From: an uncultured Schumannella sp.
GTDB lineage: Bacteria; Actinomycetota; Actinomycetes; Actinomycetales; Microbacteriaceae
Direction of reading: 5' to 3'
Assembly: GCF_905479755.1 (NCBI RefSeq)
Contig: NZ_CAJQNT010000035.1
Location: 1-59,273, forward strand
DNA length: 59,273 bases
The notes under the pieces were generated by a model. That model worked only from the letters and a program-made list of their open reading frames with translations, was not told the origin of the DNA and searched no databases. Positions 6,215 through 15,626 of the stretch are shown one piece after another. Both the position numbers and the translations under genes were made by a program. Every line of letters begins with the position of its first letter. Within the stretch, counting starts at the first letter, position 1.

Positions 6215-7468
6215 TCAGTTGGCGACCGCGCAGGTGTACTGGTCGGCGCTCTGCCCCTTGACTCCCGACACCGTCACCGGTTCGGTGGTCGGCGTGGCGG
6301 TCGCCGACTCGGTCGGCTCCGCCGTCGGCGTGGCCGTTGCGGTGGGCGCGTTCGGGTCGAGCGTCGAGCCGTTGTGGTTGCTGTCGAGGGAGTCGTCATC
6401 GAGCGCGATGGGCGCATCCGACTTGATCGCGGCGAACAGCGCATCCGCCTGCGCCTGCAGCGGGGCCACCTTGCCGGCGTAGTACGACGGGGTGGTCACG
6501 CCCGTGGTGCTCGGGTACTGCACCATCACGATGTTCTCGAGCGGGATGTCCTTCAGCACAAGCGCGATCGAGGCCAAGATGTCCACGCGGCCGAAGTTCT
6601 GCGACAACGTCATGTTCTGTGTCGCCGCCTTCGCCAGGCTGTAGACGGTGCTCGCGTCGCCGAGCGTGTCTTCGCTCTTGAGCTTGCGCACGAGCGAGGA
6701 GAGGAACACCTGCTGCGAGCTGATGCGACCCAGATCGCTGCCGTCGCCGACGCCGTGGCGCGAACGCAAGAACTGCAGCGCCTCCTTGCCCCTGAGCGTG
6801 TAGGTGCCGGCTTCGGGGAAGTCGAGCCCGACGTAGCTGTCCTTGAAGGCGCCGTCGATGCAGACATCGACGCCACCGACGGCGTTCGACATCGCGATGA
6901 CACCCACGAACGTGATGAGCCCCGCGAACTGGATCTCGAGCCCGGTGAGGTTCTCCACCGTGTCGACCGTGCAGCTGAGGCCGCCGTAGAACAGCGTCGT
7001 GTTCATCGACGTCGCCGTCGCCGGTCCGCCGTTCTCGCACGCGGGCAGCGGAACCATCAGGTCACGCGGGATGCTGACGAGCGTCGCGCTCTGGTGGTCG
7101 GCCGCGACGTGAAGCAGCATCGTGACGTCGTTCAGGGTCGAGCTTTCGTAGCCGCCGATCGCCGCGTTCTCGCCCTCGCGGCTGTCGCTGCCGACGATCA
7201 GAATGTTGAAGCCGCCCTCGTAGGGACCGACGCTCGGCGGGAGCGCGACGGCGTCGAAGCCGATCGCCTCGGTGTCGATGTCGCTCGCCGTCTGCCAGAC
7301 CGAGATCCCCGCCACCGCGGAACCGGAGACGAGCAGCACGGCGAGTCCGCCGCCGACCAGGCCCAGAAGCGCCTTCCAGGCCCGGGCGCGCTTCTGTCGA
7401 CCGTGGCGCGCCACGGTGGGACGCACACGGGCGGATGCCTTCACGCGTTCCAGCTTCTTGTCGCTCAC
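6215..7468 (-). CDS. LytR-CpsA-Psr (LCP) family cell-wall glycopolymer transferase
   Basis: A 417-residue protein. A basic cytoplasmic head (1-30) is followed by one membrane helix (about 33-56) and the extracellular LCP domain (about 88-260): 'FNILIVGSDSREGE', 'DVTMLLHVAADHQSATLVSIPRDLMVPLP', 'RSRHGVGDGSDLGRISSQQVFL'. The Arg/Asp residues of these blocks are those that bind the polyprenyl-pyrophosphate donor in the family. LCP enzymes attach arabinogalactan, teichoic or other wall polymers to peptidoglycan. The Thr/Pro-rich tail (about 365-400) is a linker ending in a short segment with one Cys. It is monocistronic between two tRNA-Ser genes. Confidence 0.93.
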   Translation of the reverse strand: MSDKKLERVKASARVRPTVARHGRQKRARAWKALLGLVGGGLAVLLVSGSAVAGISVWQTASDIDTEAIGFDAVALPPSVGPYEGGFNILIVGSDSREGENAAIGGYESSTLNDVTMLLHVAADHQSATLVSIPRDLMVPLPACENGGPATATSMNTTLFYGGLSCTVDTVENLTGLEIQFAGLITFVGVIAMSNAVGGVDVCIDGAFKDSYVGLDFPEAGTYTLRGKEALQFLRSRHGVGDGSDLGRISSQQVFLSSLVRKLKSEDTLGDASTVYSLAKAATQNMTLSQNFGRVDILASIALVLKDIPLENIVMVQYPSTTGVTTPSYYAGKVAPLQAQADALFAAIKSDAPIALDDDSLDSNHNGSTLDPNAPTATATPTAEPTESATATPTTEPVTVSGVKGQSADQYTCAVAN

Positions 7469-7525
7469 GAGACCTCACTTGACGTCGAATAGTGCTCACA
7501 GGAGTGCCCACGGCATCCCCAGCGG

Positions 7526-7610
7526 CGGAGGGCGTGGGATTCGAACCCACGAGACATTTCTGCCCACCAGTTTTCAAGACTGGCTCCATCGGCCGCTCGG
7601 ACAGCCCTCC
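7526..7610 (-). tRNA. tRNA-Ser (anticodon TGA)
   Basis: An 85-nt class II tRNA: acceptor GGAGGGC with discriminator G, anticodon arm CCAGT-CTTGAAA-ACTGG giving TGA, a long variable arm and a T arm GTGGGTTCGAATCCCAC. CCA is not encoded. Confidence 0.95.
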
Positions 7611-7647
7611 CGTAAATCGATCGTGAGTCTAACCGACCGAAACCCTG

Positions 7648-8457
7648 TCAACCCTGGAAGTGGAGTGCGAGCGCGGCCGCCGCGCCGTCTTCGAGATCCG
7701 TGCTCGTGGTGTCGTTCGCGACGGCGAGCACCTCGGGCGGAGCTTGGCCCATGGCGATGCCGAGGCCCTCGGCGCTCGCCCAGGCGAGCATGTCGATGTC
7801 GTTGCGGCCATCGCCGATCGCGGCCACTCGGCTGCGCGGGACGTCCAACAGCTGGCGCACCCGCTCCAGCGCCGTCGACTTGTTGACACCGTCCGGAGCG
7901 ATGTCCAGCCACGACGTCCAGCCGACGTTGTAGCTGACCTTGTGGAGCCCCATCTTGTCGACGATCTCGAGGAAGTCCTCCGTCGCATGGTCGGGCGCGA
8001 GCACGACGACCCGCGTCGCGGGAGAGCCGAGCAGGTCATCGAATTCGACGCGGCGACTGGTCGTCGCCAGCGCGCCGTCGGGGAAGGTGCCGGTGTAGCG
8101 GAACACCCCGTCGGGGTCTTCGACCGCAAAGCTCGCGTCGGCGAGGAACTCGCGAATGGTGGTGAGCACATCCGTCGGGTCGAAGGTCTCGGTGAGAAAA
8201 CGCGAGTACGAATCCGGAGCCGTCTCGTCGCGTTCGAGCACGATGGCGCCGTTCGCGCACACCACGTAGCGCGGGGTGAGCCCCAAACGCTCCAGCACCG
8301 GGAGCGTCATCGACACCGAACGTCCGGTGGCGAGCGTCACCTCGTGGCCCTGATCGCGGACCCGCGTCACCTCCTCGATGACACTGCGACCCATCGCACC
8401 GTCCTCGCGAAGGACGGTGCCGTCGATATCGAGCGCCACCAGCCAGGTCGAGGTCAC
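7648..8457 (-). CDS. HAD-superfamily (Cof-type) phosphatase
   Basis: A 269-residue cytosolic phosphatase of HAD subfamily IIB. Motif I is '[11 protein letters not shown]' (DxDGT), the cap lies around 85-185, and the C-terminal motif IV is '[14 protein letters not shown]'. Cof-type enzymes act on sugar phosphates, nucleotides or cofactor phosphates; the substrate is not predictable. GTG 8457 overlaps the serS stop in GTGA, so translation is coupled to serS. Confidence 0.9.
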   Translation of the reverse strand: MTSTWLVALDIDGTVLREDGAMGRSVIEEVTRVRDQGHEVTLATGRSVSMTLPVLERLGLTPRYVVCANGAIVLERDETAPDSYSRFLTETFDPTDVLTTIREFLADASFAVEDPDGVFRYTGTFPDGALATTSRRVEFDDLLGSPATRVVVLAPDHATEDFLEIVDKMGLHKVSYNVGWTSWLDIAPDGVNKSTALERVRQLLDVPRSRVAAIGDGRNDIDMLAWASAEGLGIAMGQAPPEVLAVANDTTSTDLEDGAAAALALHFQG

Positions 8458-9719
8458 GCGAGCGGCTCCAGCACGTCGAGCCCGCCGAGGAAGGGACGCA
8501 ACGCCTCCGGCACCACGACCGAGCCGTCGGCGCGCTGGTGCGTCTCCAGCAGCGCCACGATCCAGCGCGTCGTCGCGAGCGTGCCGTTGAGGGTCGCGAC
8601 GGGCGCGGTCTTGCCGCTCTCGGTGCGATAACGCGTGTCGAGCCGTCGCGCCTGGAACGTCGTGCAGTTCGAGGTGCTCGTGAGCTCGCGGTACGCATCC
8701 TGGGTAGGCACCCAGGCCTCCACGTCGAACTTGCGCGCGGCGCTCGATCCGAGATCGCCGGCCGCCGTGTCGATGACCCGGTAGCTGAGGCCGAGGCTCT
8801 GCAGCATCCCCTCCTGGAGGGCGAGCAAACGCTCGTGCTCGGCCACGGCGTCCGCGGGGTCGATGTAGCTGAACATCTCCAGCTTTTGGAACTGGTGCAC
8901 GCGGATGATTCCGCGAGTGTCCTTGCCGCCCGAGCCTGCCTCGCGGCGGTAGCAGGTCGACCAGCCGGCGTAGCGGAACGGGCCGGCCGAGATGTCGAGG
9001 ATCTCGTCCTTGTGATACCCGGCGAGCGCCACCTCGCTCGTGCCGGTCAGGTAGAGCTCGTCGCGCTCGAGGTAGTAGATCTCGTCAGCGTGGGCACCGA
9101 GGAAACCCGTGCCGGCCATGATGTCGGGGCGCACGAGCGTCGGCGTGATGAGCGGGGTGAAACCGGCCTCGAGTGCGCGGTCGAGCGCCATGTTCATGAG
9201 GGCGAGCTCGAGGCGCGCACCGACGCCCTTCAAGAAGTAGAACCGCGAGCCGCTAACCTTCGCGCCACGCTCCATGTCGATCGCGCCCAGCAGTTCGCCG
9301 AGCGCCAGGTGGTCGCGCGGTTCGAAGTCGAAGTCCGGCTTGTCGCCCACCTCGCGGAGCGTGACGAAGTCGTCCTCGCCACCCGCGGGCACGCCCTCGA
9401 TGACGATGTTCGGGATGCTTCCGACGGTGCGCGCGAAGGCCTCCTCCGCCTCGGTCGCGCTCTGCTGCAGCGACTTCACCCGCGCCGCCAGCGCTTGCGC
9501 CTGCGCCACCAGGGCCGCCTTCTCCTCCTTGGGGGCGGCGGCGACGGTCTTGCCGAATGCATTCTGCTCGGCCCGCGCCGACTCGAACTCGGTGATCGCG
9601 GCGCGCCGCGCCAGATCGGCGGCGATCGCGTCATCAACGAGGGCGACCGACTCGCCTCGCGCCTCCTGCGAGGTGCGGACGATCTCCGGGTTTTCGCGCA
9701 GCAGCAGAGGGTCGATCAC
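8454..9719 (-). CDS. serS: seryl-tRNA synthetase
   Basis: A 421-residue class II synthetase that charges tRNA-Ser. It starts GTG with [20 protein letters not shown], the usual N-terminus. The coiled-coil arm (about residues 25-105) that contacts the long variable arm of tRNA-Ser is followed by the catalytic core. Class II motifs are '[16 protein letters not shown]', '[36 protein letters not shown]' and '[18 protein letters not shown]'. Both tRNA-Ser genes lie just downstream in the window. It is the first gene of a two-gene unit with the HAD phosphatase. Confidence 0.98.
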   Translation of the reverse strand: MIDPLLLRENPEIVRTSQEARGESVALVDDAIAADLARRAAITEFESARAEQNAFGKTVAAAPKEEKAALVAQAQALAARVKSLQQSATEAEEAFARTVGSIPNIVIEGVPAGGEDDFVTLREVGDKPDFDFEPRDHLALGELLGAIDMERGAKVSGSRFYFLKGVGARLELALMNMALDRALEAGFTPLITPTLVRPDIMAGTGFLGAHADEIYYLERDELYLTGTSEVALAGYHKDEILDISAGPFRYAGWSTCYRREAGSGGKDTRGIIRVHQFQKLEMFSYIDPADAVAEHERLLALQEGMLQSLGLSYRVIDTAAGDLGSSAARKFDVEAWVPTQDAYRELTSTSNCTTFQARRLDTRYRTESGKTAPVATLNGTLATTRWIVALLETHQRADGSVVVPEALRPFLGGLDVLEPLA

Positions 9720-9769
9720 CCCCCCATCCTATTCAGCGGTTTGGAGGCGAGGATGGCTAAAGTGTCGCC

Positions 9770-10753
9770 ATGACGGCCCCCACCCCCGGTCCCCACCCGC
9801 GCGCCGCCATCATCGTCAATCCGGCCAAGGCGAACCTCTCCCGACTGCGCAGCGCCGTCGCGCGCGCCGAGGTCAACGGCGGCTGGGCCGAAAGCCTGTG
9901 GCTGGAGACCACGACCGACGACATCGGCCACGCGCAGACCCGCGAGGCCCTCGACGCGGGCGTCGACGTCATCGTCGCCGCTGGTGGCGACGGCACCGTG
10001 CGCGCCGTCGCCGAAACGATGAGTGGATCCGGGGTCGCCTTCGCGATCATCCCTTCCGGCACCGGCAACCTGTTCGCCCGCAACATCGACCTGAACTCGC
10101 TCAGCGTCGAGGAGGCGGTGCGCGTCGCCTTCACCGGCGTCGACCGCCCGATCGACCTCGGCATGCTGGAACTCGAACGCCCCGACGGCGAGCGCAAGAA
10201 ACACGGCTTCCTCGTCATGGCGGGACTCGGCATCGACGCCCAGATGGTGGCGAACACGAACCCCGAACTCAAGAAGCGCGTGGGCTGGCTCGCCTACGTC
10301 GACGCGATCGCGCGATCCCTGCGCGACCCGCGACGCATCCGACTGCGGGCGCAGCTCGATGACCGGCCGCCGCGCGCCACGATCGTGCACAGCCTCCTGA
10401 TCGGCAACTGCGGCATGCTCCCCGGTCACATCACGCTGCTGCCCGATGCCGAGATCGACGACGGCCGCTTCGACGTGGTCACGCTGCGGCCCCACGGCTT
10501 CTTCGGCTGGGTGCGCGTCTGGGTCGCGCTCGTCTGGGAGAACGGCGTGTTGCGGCGCAGCACGGTCGGGCGCAAACTCATCAGTCGCGATCGGCGCGTT
10601 CGCGTGCTGCGCTACCTGCAGGGCGAGAACTTGAAGGTGCGACTGGAGCGGCCGGATCTGATGGAGATCGACGGCGACTCGATCGGCGAGGTGATCGCCT
10701 TCCGGGCCTGGGTCCAGCCGGGCGCCCTCTTGTTGCGTCTCGCCGACGACTAA
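9770..10753 (+). CDS. diacylglycerol/lipid kinase-like protein (DAGK catalytic domain)
   Basis: A 327-residue protein of the YegS/DagK/sphingosine-kinase-like family. The nucleotide-binding GGDGT lies at residues 72-76 ('VIVAAGGDGTVRAVAE'), followed by 'IIPSGTGNLFARN', with a C-terminal beta-sandwich ending 'EIDGDSIGEV'. The family transfers ATP phosphate to a lipid hydroxyl such as diacylglycerol in phospholipid recycling. It is divergent from serS and shares overlapping stops with the downstream membrane gene (CTAA, 10750-10753). Confidence 0.88.
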   Translation: MTAPTPGPHPRAAIIVNPAKANLSRLRSAVARAEVNGGWAESLWLETTTDDIGHAQTREALDAGVDVIVAAGGDGTVRAVAETMSGSGVAFAIIPSGTGNLFARNIDLNSLSVEEAVRVAFTGVDRPIDLGMLELERPDGERKKHGFLVMAGLGIDAQMVANTNPELKKRVGWLAYVDAIARSLRDPRRIRLRAQLDDRPPRATIVHSLLIGNCGMLPGHITLLPDAEIDDGRFDVVTLRPHGFFGWVRVWVALVWENGVLRRSTVGRKLISRDRRVRVLRYLQGENLKVRLERPDLMEIDGDSIGEVIAFRAWVQPGALLLRLADD

Positions 10754-11076
10754 CGCTCGGCGTCCACCGTGTCCACGGCGATGGGGGTGCGAGGGGTGCG
10801 CCAGGCGTGAGCAACGAGCAGCACCGTGAGGGCAGCGATGCCGCCGAGGAACAGCGGCTCGACGAGTTCGCCGAGCCAATACGCCAGGATGTGGAGCCGG
10901 TTGATCTCCTCGAAGTAGGACTCCTGCGTGGGGAACTCCCCCGAGACGTTCAGGTTCTCCACGAGCACGCGCATCCGCCAGGCGCCGATGAACGCGGCCG
11001 CCGCCAGGACCAGACACACCACGGCGACCGCGCCGAGCGCCCGGCGACGGCCCACCGTCAGCCCCTCAGTGGTCAC
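10750..11076 (-). CDS. small membrane protein, two predicted spans
   Basis: 108 residues from GTG 11076, which has GAGG 8 nt upstream and overlaps the preceding gene by 11 bp. A TTG at 11097 would add 7 residues. Hydrophobic helices lie near 12-30 ('ALGAVAVVCLVLAAAAFIGAW') and 68-88 ('LVEPLFLGGIAALTVLLVAHAW'), separated by an outside loop. The preceding gene product has the same two-helix plan with 'SPLLLGGIIALLGW', so the two may be diverged paralogues forming a complex. No function is known. Confidence 0.72.
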   Translation of the reverse strand: MTTEGLTVGRRRALGAVAVVCLVLAAAAFIGAWRMRVLVENLNVSGEFPTQESYFEEINRLHILAYWLGELVEPLFLGGIAALTVLLVAHAWRTPRTPIAVDTVDAER

Positions 11077-11584
11077 GAGTTCGCCTCGACGGGACAATGA
11101 TCCAGCCCAGCAGCGCGATGATTCCGCCCAGCAGCAGCGGCGAGATCGCGTACCCGCGGGCCAGGATGACGAACGTCTCCCACTCGGAGGGCGAACTGAA
11201 GTAGACCGCCTCCGCCGTCAACTCGCTCACCATGAGCAGCACCGCGGCGAGGGTCATCACGACGGCGAGTGCGAGCAGGGCCGTGCGCGCCCTCGTCGCC
11301 GTCGTCGCCTCGGACGGGGCTGCGCCGTCGTCGGCCACCACGTGTGCGCCGGCGGGCGGGGGCACCGGCGGGGACGCCGTGGCCGGCGCCTCGGCACTGC
11401 TCGGCTCGGGCCGGCTCGGCTCGTCGGGCTCGCTCGGCTCGGGCTCGCTCGGCTCGGCGGGCTCCGGCTTCGCGACCGGCGTCGCGGCCGCGCGGGCGGG
11501 CGCCTGCTCGGCGGGCACGGCGTGGCGCTCAGGGTCGTAGCCGCGCTGGAAGCGCGGATCGAAACGCGGGTCGACGTCGGCCAT
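11066..11584 (-). CDS. membrane protein with a proline/glutamate-rich head
   Basis: 172 residues. The N-terminal 90 are disordered and rich in Pro, Glu and Ser ('PEPAEPSEPEPSEPDEPSRP'), preceded by 'MADVDPRFDPRFQRGYDPE'. Two membrane helices follow (about 101-122 and 147-166). It is upstream of, and overlaps, the related small membrane gene, and begins 22 bp after pheA. The head repeats a short E-P-S unit and may be a protein-interaction tail. It is conserved-looking but has no recognised family. Confidence 0.72.
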   Translation of the reverse strand: MADVDPRFDPRFQRGYDPERHAVPAEQAPARAAATPVAKPEPAEPSEPEPSEPDEPSRPEPSSAEAPATASPPVPPPAGAHVVADDGAAPSEATTATRARTALLALAVVMTLAAVLLMVSELTAEAVYFSSPSEWETFVILARGYAISPLLLGGIIALLGWIIVPSRRTRDH

Positions 11585-11606
11585 GGGGGTGCTCCGCGCG
11601 GCGCGG

Positions 11607-12536
11607 CTACTCGGGCTCGCCCGACAAGATCCCGCGCAGCCAGTCGCGGGCCTCGATGAAGATCTCGTCGTCGTAGCGCCCGTTGACGGTCACGTGCTGC
11701 TCATCGGCGCGCGGGTACGAGCCGAGGAAGATCACCTTCGGGCTGAAACGCTTGAGACCCAGCAGGGCGTCGGCAACGCGCTCATCATGCACGTGCCCGT
11801 CCAGGTCCACGACAAAGCGATAGCGCCCCATGCTGTCGCCGATGGGGCGCGACTCGAGCAGGCTCAAGTTGACGCCGCGCGTCGCGAACTGCTCGAGCAT
11901 CTCGACGAGCCCCCCGGGCTGATCGGTCGGCAGTTCGACGATGACGCTCGTCTTGTCGGCCCCGGTGCGCTCCGGGATCTCCCGGCTCGCACTCACCAGC
12001 ACGAAGCGCGTGACGGCATTGGGGTTGTCGCCGATCTTCTCGGCCAGCACCTCGACGGGGTACTCGCGGTCGATTCCGGGCGGGGCGATCGCCGCATCCG
12101 CAAGTCCCGGATCGGCCAGCCCCGCCGCCGCCGCGACGTTGGAGCTCGCCGGGAAGTGCTCGTGCTCGGGCAACTCGCGATCCAGCCACAGGTGGCACTG
12201 CGCGTAGGCGACCGGATGCGCGGCGACGATCTTGACGTCGGCGAGCACCGTGCCGGGCCGGGCGACGAGCACGAAGTCGACCGGAACCAGGTACTCGCCG
12301 ATGATGCGGAGTCCGGGCACGTTGGCAAGCGCATCCTGGGTGGCACTGACGCCGCCCTCGACGCTGTTCTCGATCGCGATCATGGCGGCGATGCTGCGGC
12401 CCGAGGTCACATCGTCGAGCGCCTCGCCGACGTTGTTGACGCTGCGCCACACCTGGTCCTGGGCGGCCTCGACCTGATTGAGCGCGGCCCACGTGAAGGT
12501 GCCCGCCGGGCCGAGATAGCTGTAGGTGTCCGGCAT
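11607..12536 (-). CDS. pheA: prephenate dehydratase
   Basis: A 309-residue two-domain enzyme that converts prephenate to phenylpyruvate in phenylalanine synthesis. The catalytic domain (about 1-190) starts 'YSYLGPAGTFTWAAL' and contains 'IAMIAIENSVEGGVS'-type and 'NAVTRFVLV' blocks, including the TRF motif essential in the family. The C-terminal ACT domain (about 205-280: 'VELPTDQPGGLVEMLEQFATRGVNLSLLESRP') gives feedback control by phenylalanine. No chorismate mutase domain is fused. It is transcribed with the two membrane genes downstream. Confidence 0.96.
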   Translation of the reverse strand: MPDTYSYLGPAGTFTWAALNQVEAAQDQVWRSVNNVGEALDDVTSGRSIAAMIAIENSVEGGVSATQDALANVPGLRIIGEYLVPVDFVLVARPGTVLADVKIVAAHPVAYAQCHLWLDRELPEHEHFPASSNVAAAAGLADPGLADAAIAPPGIDREYPVEVLAEKIGDNPNAVTRFVLVSASREIPERTGADKTSVIVELPTDQPGGLVEMLEQFATRGVNLSLLESRPIGDSMGRYRFVVDLDGHVHDERVADALLGLKRFSPKVIFLGSYPRADEQHVTVNGRYDDEIFIEARDWLRGILSGEPE

Positions 12537-12577
12537 GCTGTGAGCCTAGCGGCCACCGGCTCGGGCAGGATGGAGGC

Positions 12578-12898
12578 ATGAGCCAGCTGCCCGCCCCCGT
12601 GCAACGCCTGATCGACGCGACGAACGCCGGCGACTCGGCGGGCTTCCTCGCCGCCTTCGCCCCCGACGCCGTGCTCGTCGACTGGGGCAAGGAGTTCCGC
12701 GGCGCCGAGGCGATCGCCGACTGGAACGAGTCCGACAACATCGGGCGCGAGTCGCGGCTCCGGGTCCTCGGCGTCGAACGGGATGACGAGGCTCACCTCG
12801 TGAGAATCGCGGTCAGCGGCAAGGGTTTCAACGGCGAGAGCTTCTTCCGCTTCACCGTCGCCGACGGTCTGATCTCGAACCTCTCGATCGCGCCGTAG
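12578..12898 (+). CDS. NTF2/SnoaL-like fold protein
   Basis: A 106-residue cone-shaped alpha+beta protein of the nuclear transport factor 2-like superfamily: 'VQRLIDATNAGDSAGFLAAFAPDAVLVDWGKEFRGAEAIADW' is a typical N-terminal half, and the last strands are 'SFFRFTVADGLISNLSI'. Members bind small hydrophobic ligands or act as isomerases or hydrolases. No catalytic Asp/His pair can be assigned. It stands alone, divergent from pheA and 63 bp before pgm. Confidence 0.82.
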   Translation: MSQLPAPVQRLIDATNAGDSAGFLAAFAPDAVLVDWGKEFRGAEAIADWNESDNIGRESRLRVLGVERDDEAHLVRIAVSGKGFNGESFFRFTVADGLISNLSIAP

Positions 12899-12961
12899 GG
12901 CCACCTCGCTTCGTCCCGCGAAGACTTCGCCCGGGCGCCGCCCGAGTGGGAGACTGGAGGC

Positions 12962-14584
12962 ATGTCCTCCCGCGCCGGCACCCCCGCCCAGCCGTCCGAC
13001 CTGATCGATGTTCGCGAACTGATCGACGCGTATTTCCACCGCGTCCCCGATCTCTCCGATCCGGCGCAGCGCGTCGTGTTCGGCACGAGCGGCCACCGCG
13101 GCTCGAGCCTCGATGGCGCCTTCACCGAGACGCACATCGCCGCCACCACGCAGGCGATCGTCGAGTACCGCGCCGCTCATGGCATCACGGGCCCCGTCTT
13201 CGTCGGGCGAGACACCCACGGACTCTCCCGTCCCGCCGAGACGACGGCGCTCGAGGTGCTCGAGGCGAACGGCGTGACGGCGCTCGTCGACGAGTTCGAC
13301 GATTTCGTGCCGACGCCCGCGCTCAGCCGCGCCATCATCGCCTACAACAAGGCCCACGCGGGCGGCCCGCAGGCCGACGGCATCGTCATCACGCCCTCGC
13401 ACAACCCGCCGCGCGATGGCGGCTTCAAGTACAACCCGCCGCACGGCGGCCCGGCCGACTCCGACGCCACCGGCTGGATCGCCGCGCGCGCCAACGAGTT
13501 GATCGAGGGCGGGATGCGCGAGGTCGCGCGCTCCGAACCGAGCGCGGTCGAGACCTACGATTACCGCGGCGAGTACGTCACCGATCTGGCGAACGCGATC
13601 GATGTTGACGCGATCCGGCGGTCCGGCCTGCACCTCGGCGCCGACCCGCTCGGCGGCGCGAGCGTGCACTACTGGCAGTTGATCGCCGAGAAGTTCGGAC
13701 TCGACCTGACAGTCGTGAACCCGTCGGTCGACCCGACCTGGTCGTTCATGACGCTCGATTGGGACGAGAAGATCCGCATGGATCCCTCCTCCCCCTCGGC
13801 GATGGCGAGCGTCGTCGCCAAGCGCGGCGACTTCGATCTGCTCACCGGCAACGATGCCGACGCCGACCGGCACGGAATCGTCACCCCCGATGGTGGGCTG
13901 ATGAACCCGAATCACTTCCTCGCGGTCGCGATCCAGTACCTCTTCACCCACCGCGAGGGCTGGAGCCCGGATGCGGCGATCGGCAAGACGCTCGTGTCGA
14001 GCTCGATGATCAACCGGGTCGCCGCCTCGCTCGGCCGTCGGCTGTGGGAGGTTCCGGTCGGTTTCAAGTGGTTCGTGCCGGGACTCATCGACGGCTCGGT
14101 GGGCTTCGGCGGCGAGGAGAGCGCGGGCGCGAGCTTCCTCTCGCTCGACGGCACCGCCTGGACGACCGACAAGGACGGCATCCTGTTGGCGCTCGCGGCG
14201 GCGGAGATCCGCGCCGTGACGGGCAAGAGCCCGAGCGAGCTGTACTCCGAGCTCACGGCCGAGTTCGGCGACCCCGCGTACGCGCGCGTGGATGCGGCGG
14301 CGAGCAAGGAGCAGAAGGCGCGCCTGGGGAAGCTCTCGGGCGCCGACATCACCGCCGACACCCTCGCGGGCGATCCGATCACGGCGCGCCTGTCCGAGGC
14401 GCCCGGCAACGGGGCCGCGATCGGGGGCGTCAAGGTCGAGACCGAGCACGCCTGGTTCGCGGCGCGTCCCTCGGGCACGGAGGACGTCTACAAGATCTAC
14501 GCCGAGTCGTTCCGCGGCCCCGAGCACCTCGCCGAGGTGCAGGCCGCCGCCAAGGAGATCGTCGACACCGCCCTGGGCGGTTAG
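12962..14584 (+). CDS. pgm: phosphoglucomutase (alpha-D-glucose phosphate-specific)
   Basis: A 540-residue alpha-D-phosphohexomutase that interconverts glucose 1-phosphate and glucose 6-phosphate, linking glycogen and wall-sugar synthesis to glycolysis. '[13 protein letters not shown]' lies at 42-54. The phospho-serine loop '[15 protein letters not shown]' has Ser146. The metal loop is '[10 protein letters not shown]', the sugar loop '[10 protein letters not shown]', and the C-terminal phosphate clamp '[16 protein letters not shown]'. Length and motifs match the bacterial Pgm subgroup. ATG 12962 has GGAGG 4 nt upstream. Confidence 0.97.
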   Translation: MSSRAGTPAQPSDLIDVRELIDAYFHRVPDLSDPAQRVVFGTSGHRGSSLDGAFTETHIAATTQAIVEYRAAHGITGPVFVGRDTHGLSRPAETTALEVLEANGVTALVDEFDDFVPTPALSRAIIAYNKAHAGGPQADGIVITPSHNPPRDGGFKYNPPHGGPADSDATGWIAARANELIEGGMREVARSEPSAVETYDYRGEYVTDLANAIDVDAIRRSGLHLGADPLGGASVHYWQLIAEKFGLDLTVVNPSVDPTWSFMTLDWDEKIRMDPSSPSAMASVVAKRGDFDLLTGNDADADRHGIVTPDGGLMNPNHFLAVAIQYLFTHREGWSPDAAIGKTLVSSSMINRVAASLGRRLWEVPVGFKWFVPGLIDGSVGFGGEESAGASFLSLDGTAWTTDKDGILLALAAAEIRAVTGKSPSELYSELTAEFGDPAYARVDAAASKEQKARLGKLSGADITADTLAGDPITARLSEAPGNGAAIGGVKVETEHAWFAARPSGTEDVYKIYAESFRGPEHLAEVQAAAKEIVDTALGG

Positions 14585-14593
14585 CCTGCGCGC

Positions 14594-15418
14594 CTAGTTG
14601 TAGGCGGGCGCGGGCGGAAGGTCGAAGAACTCTTCGAGCGTCTGGATGCCCGTTTCGTGCATCTCGGTCGACAGCTCGAGGCCGACGTAGCGGTAGTGCC
14701 AGGGCTCGAACTGGTAGCCGGTGATATCGGTCAGGCCATCCGGGTAGCGCAGGATGAAGCCGTACTTCCAGGCGTTCTCGGCCAGCCAGGAGCCTTGCGG
14801 GGTGTCGGCGAAGCAGCTCTGCAACGAACACGCGCGCGGCAGCGCATCGATGTCGATCACGAGCCCGGTTTGGTGTTCGCTGTAGCCGGGACGCGCGGTG
14901 AGCAGATCGTTGCCGCCGTAGACCTGCTGCTGCGCGGCATAGCTGCGGTAGGTGCTGAGCGCCTGCATCTGCAGGCCGGTCTCGGATTCGAAGTCGGCGA
15001 ACATCTCGACCACGGCGTCGGAGGCGACCTTCTGCAACTGCGCGTAGTTGACGTAGGGAACGGGAACCGCCACGAGCCCCGACGGCTCGAAGCTCGTCGG
15101 ATCGAACGGGCGCAGTTTGTTGACGACGACCCAGAGGCTGTTCGGGTCATCGATCGAGTAGAGCGCGGAGTTGAAGCGCGCCCGCGGTTCGAAGGCCTCG
15201 TTCGTTGCCGGCCGCGGGATGGGTCCGGACACGATCACCTCCTCCTCGGCGACGGAGCCGAATTGCGGGATGCCGATGACGGCAACCGTCACGCCGAGCG
15301 CCACCACGACCAGGCCCGCGATCCCGCCGAGGATGATGCCGAGCCGGCGCCGCGCACGACGCCCTCGACCGCGTTCGGCGGAGCGCAGCTCGGCTCGTCG
15401 GGTCGGGAGTTCGCTCAC
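14594..15418 (-). CDS. D-alanyl-D-alanine carboxypeptidase, VanY/M15B type
   Basis: A 274-residue extracytoplasmic peptidase with a basic head, one membrane anchor (about 27-49) and an M15B domain (about 130-255). The zinc-ligand and catalytic blocks are 'SEHQTGLVIDID' (HxxxxxxD) and 'EPWHYRYVG' (ExxH). It trims the terminal D-Ala from wall stem peptides. VanY-like proteins are common without vancomycin resistance; no vanHAX genes are here. Convergent with pgm, 9 bp between stops. Divergent from the ceb operon. Confidence 0.9.
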   Translation of the reverse strand: MSELPTRRAELRSAERGRGRRARRRLGIILGGIAGLVVVALGVTVAVIGIPQFGSVAEEEVIVSGPIPRPATNEAFEPRARFNSALYSIDDPNSLWVVVNKLRPFDPTSFEPSGLVAVPVPYVNYAQLQKVASDAVVEMFADFESETGLQMQALSTYRSYAAQQQVYGGNDLLTARPGYSEHQTGLVIDIDALPRACSLQSCFADTPQGSWLAENAWKYGFILRYPDGLTDITGYQFEPWHYRYVGLELSTEMHETGIQTLEEFFDLPPAPAYN

Positions 15419-15499
15419 CGGCTCAGCTTACGAGGTCGTGGCGCGCATCGAATCGTTGCCCCGCTGATCAGGGTTTTTCTGCGTACTCGGGAATACGTG

Positions 15500-15528
15500 T
15501 TGACACGGTCGGCGGTCGGGGCTAGCTT
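15500..15528 (+). promoter_or_regulatory. promoter of the ceb operon
   Basis: A consensus -35 TTGACA (15500-15505) and -10 TAGCTT (15523-15528) are 17 bp apart, about 100 bp before the cebE start. Both CebR boxes lie just downstream, where a bound repressor would block initiation or clearance. Confidence 0.75.
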
Positions 15529-15542
15529 GGGCCTCGGCTTCA

Positions 15543-15590
15543 TGGGAGCGCTCCCACGCCCACCACGCTTTCCGCGTGGGAGCGCTCTCA
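15543..15590 (+). promoter_or_regulatory. two CebR boxes
   Basis: TGGGAGCGCTCCCA at 15543-15556 is identical to the 14-bp palindrome bound by CebR in Streptomyces. A second box at 15577-15590, TGGGAGCGCTCTCA, has one mismatch. They are 34 bp apart start to start, downstream of the promoter. In the known system CebR leaves these sites when cellobiose or cellotriose binds. Confidence 0.92.
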
Positions 15591-15626
15591 TAGGCCGCAC
15601 CTATCCACGCACACAAAGGAGTGACC

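Noticed and set aside
12407-14527. 706-codon minus-strand frame across pheA, the NTF2-like gene and pgm
   Set aside because: It spans three genes with clear family motifs on their own frames and has low-complexity Arg/Ala/Gly/Glu composition.
14594-15418. Vancomycin-resistance gene (VanY)
   Set aside because: The M15B fold is common in actinobacterial wall remodelling; no vanS/R/H/A/X genes are nearby.
15419-15626. Riboswitch in the ceb leader
   Set aside because: The symmetry there is explained by two CebR boxes and a normal promoter; no riboswitch core recognised.
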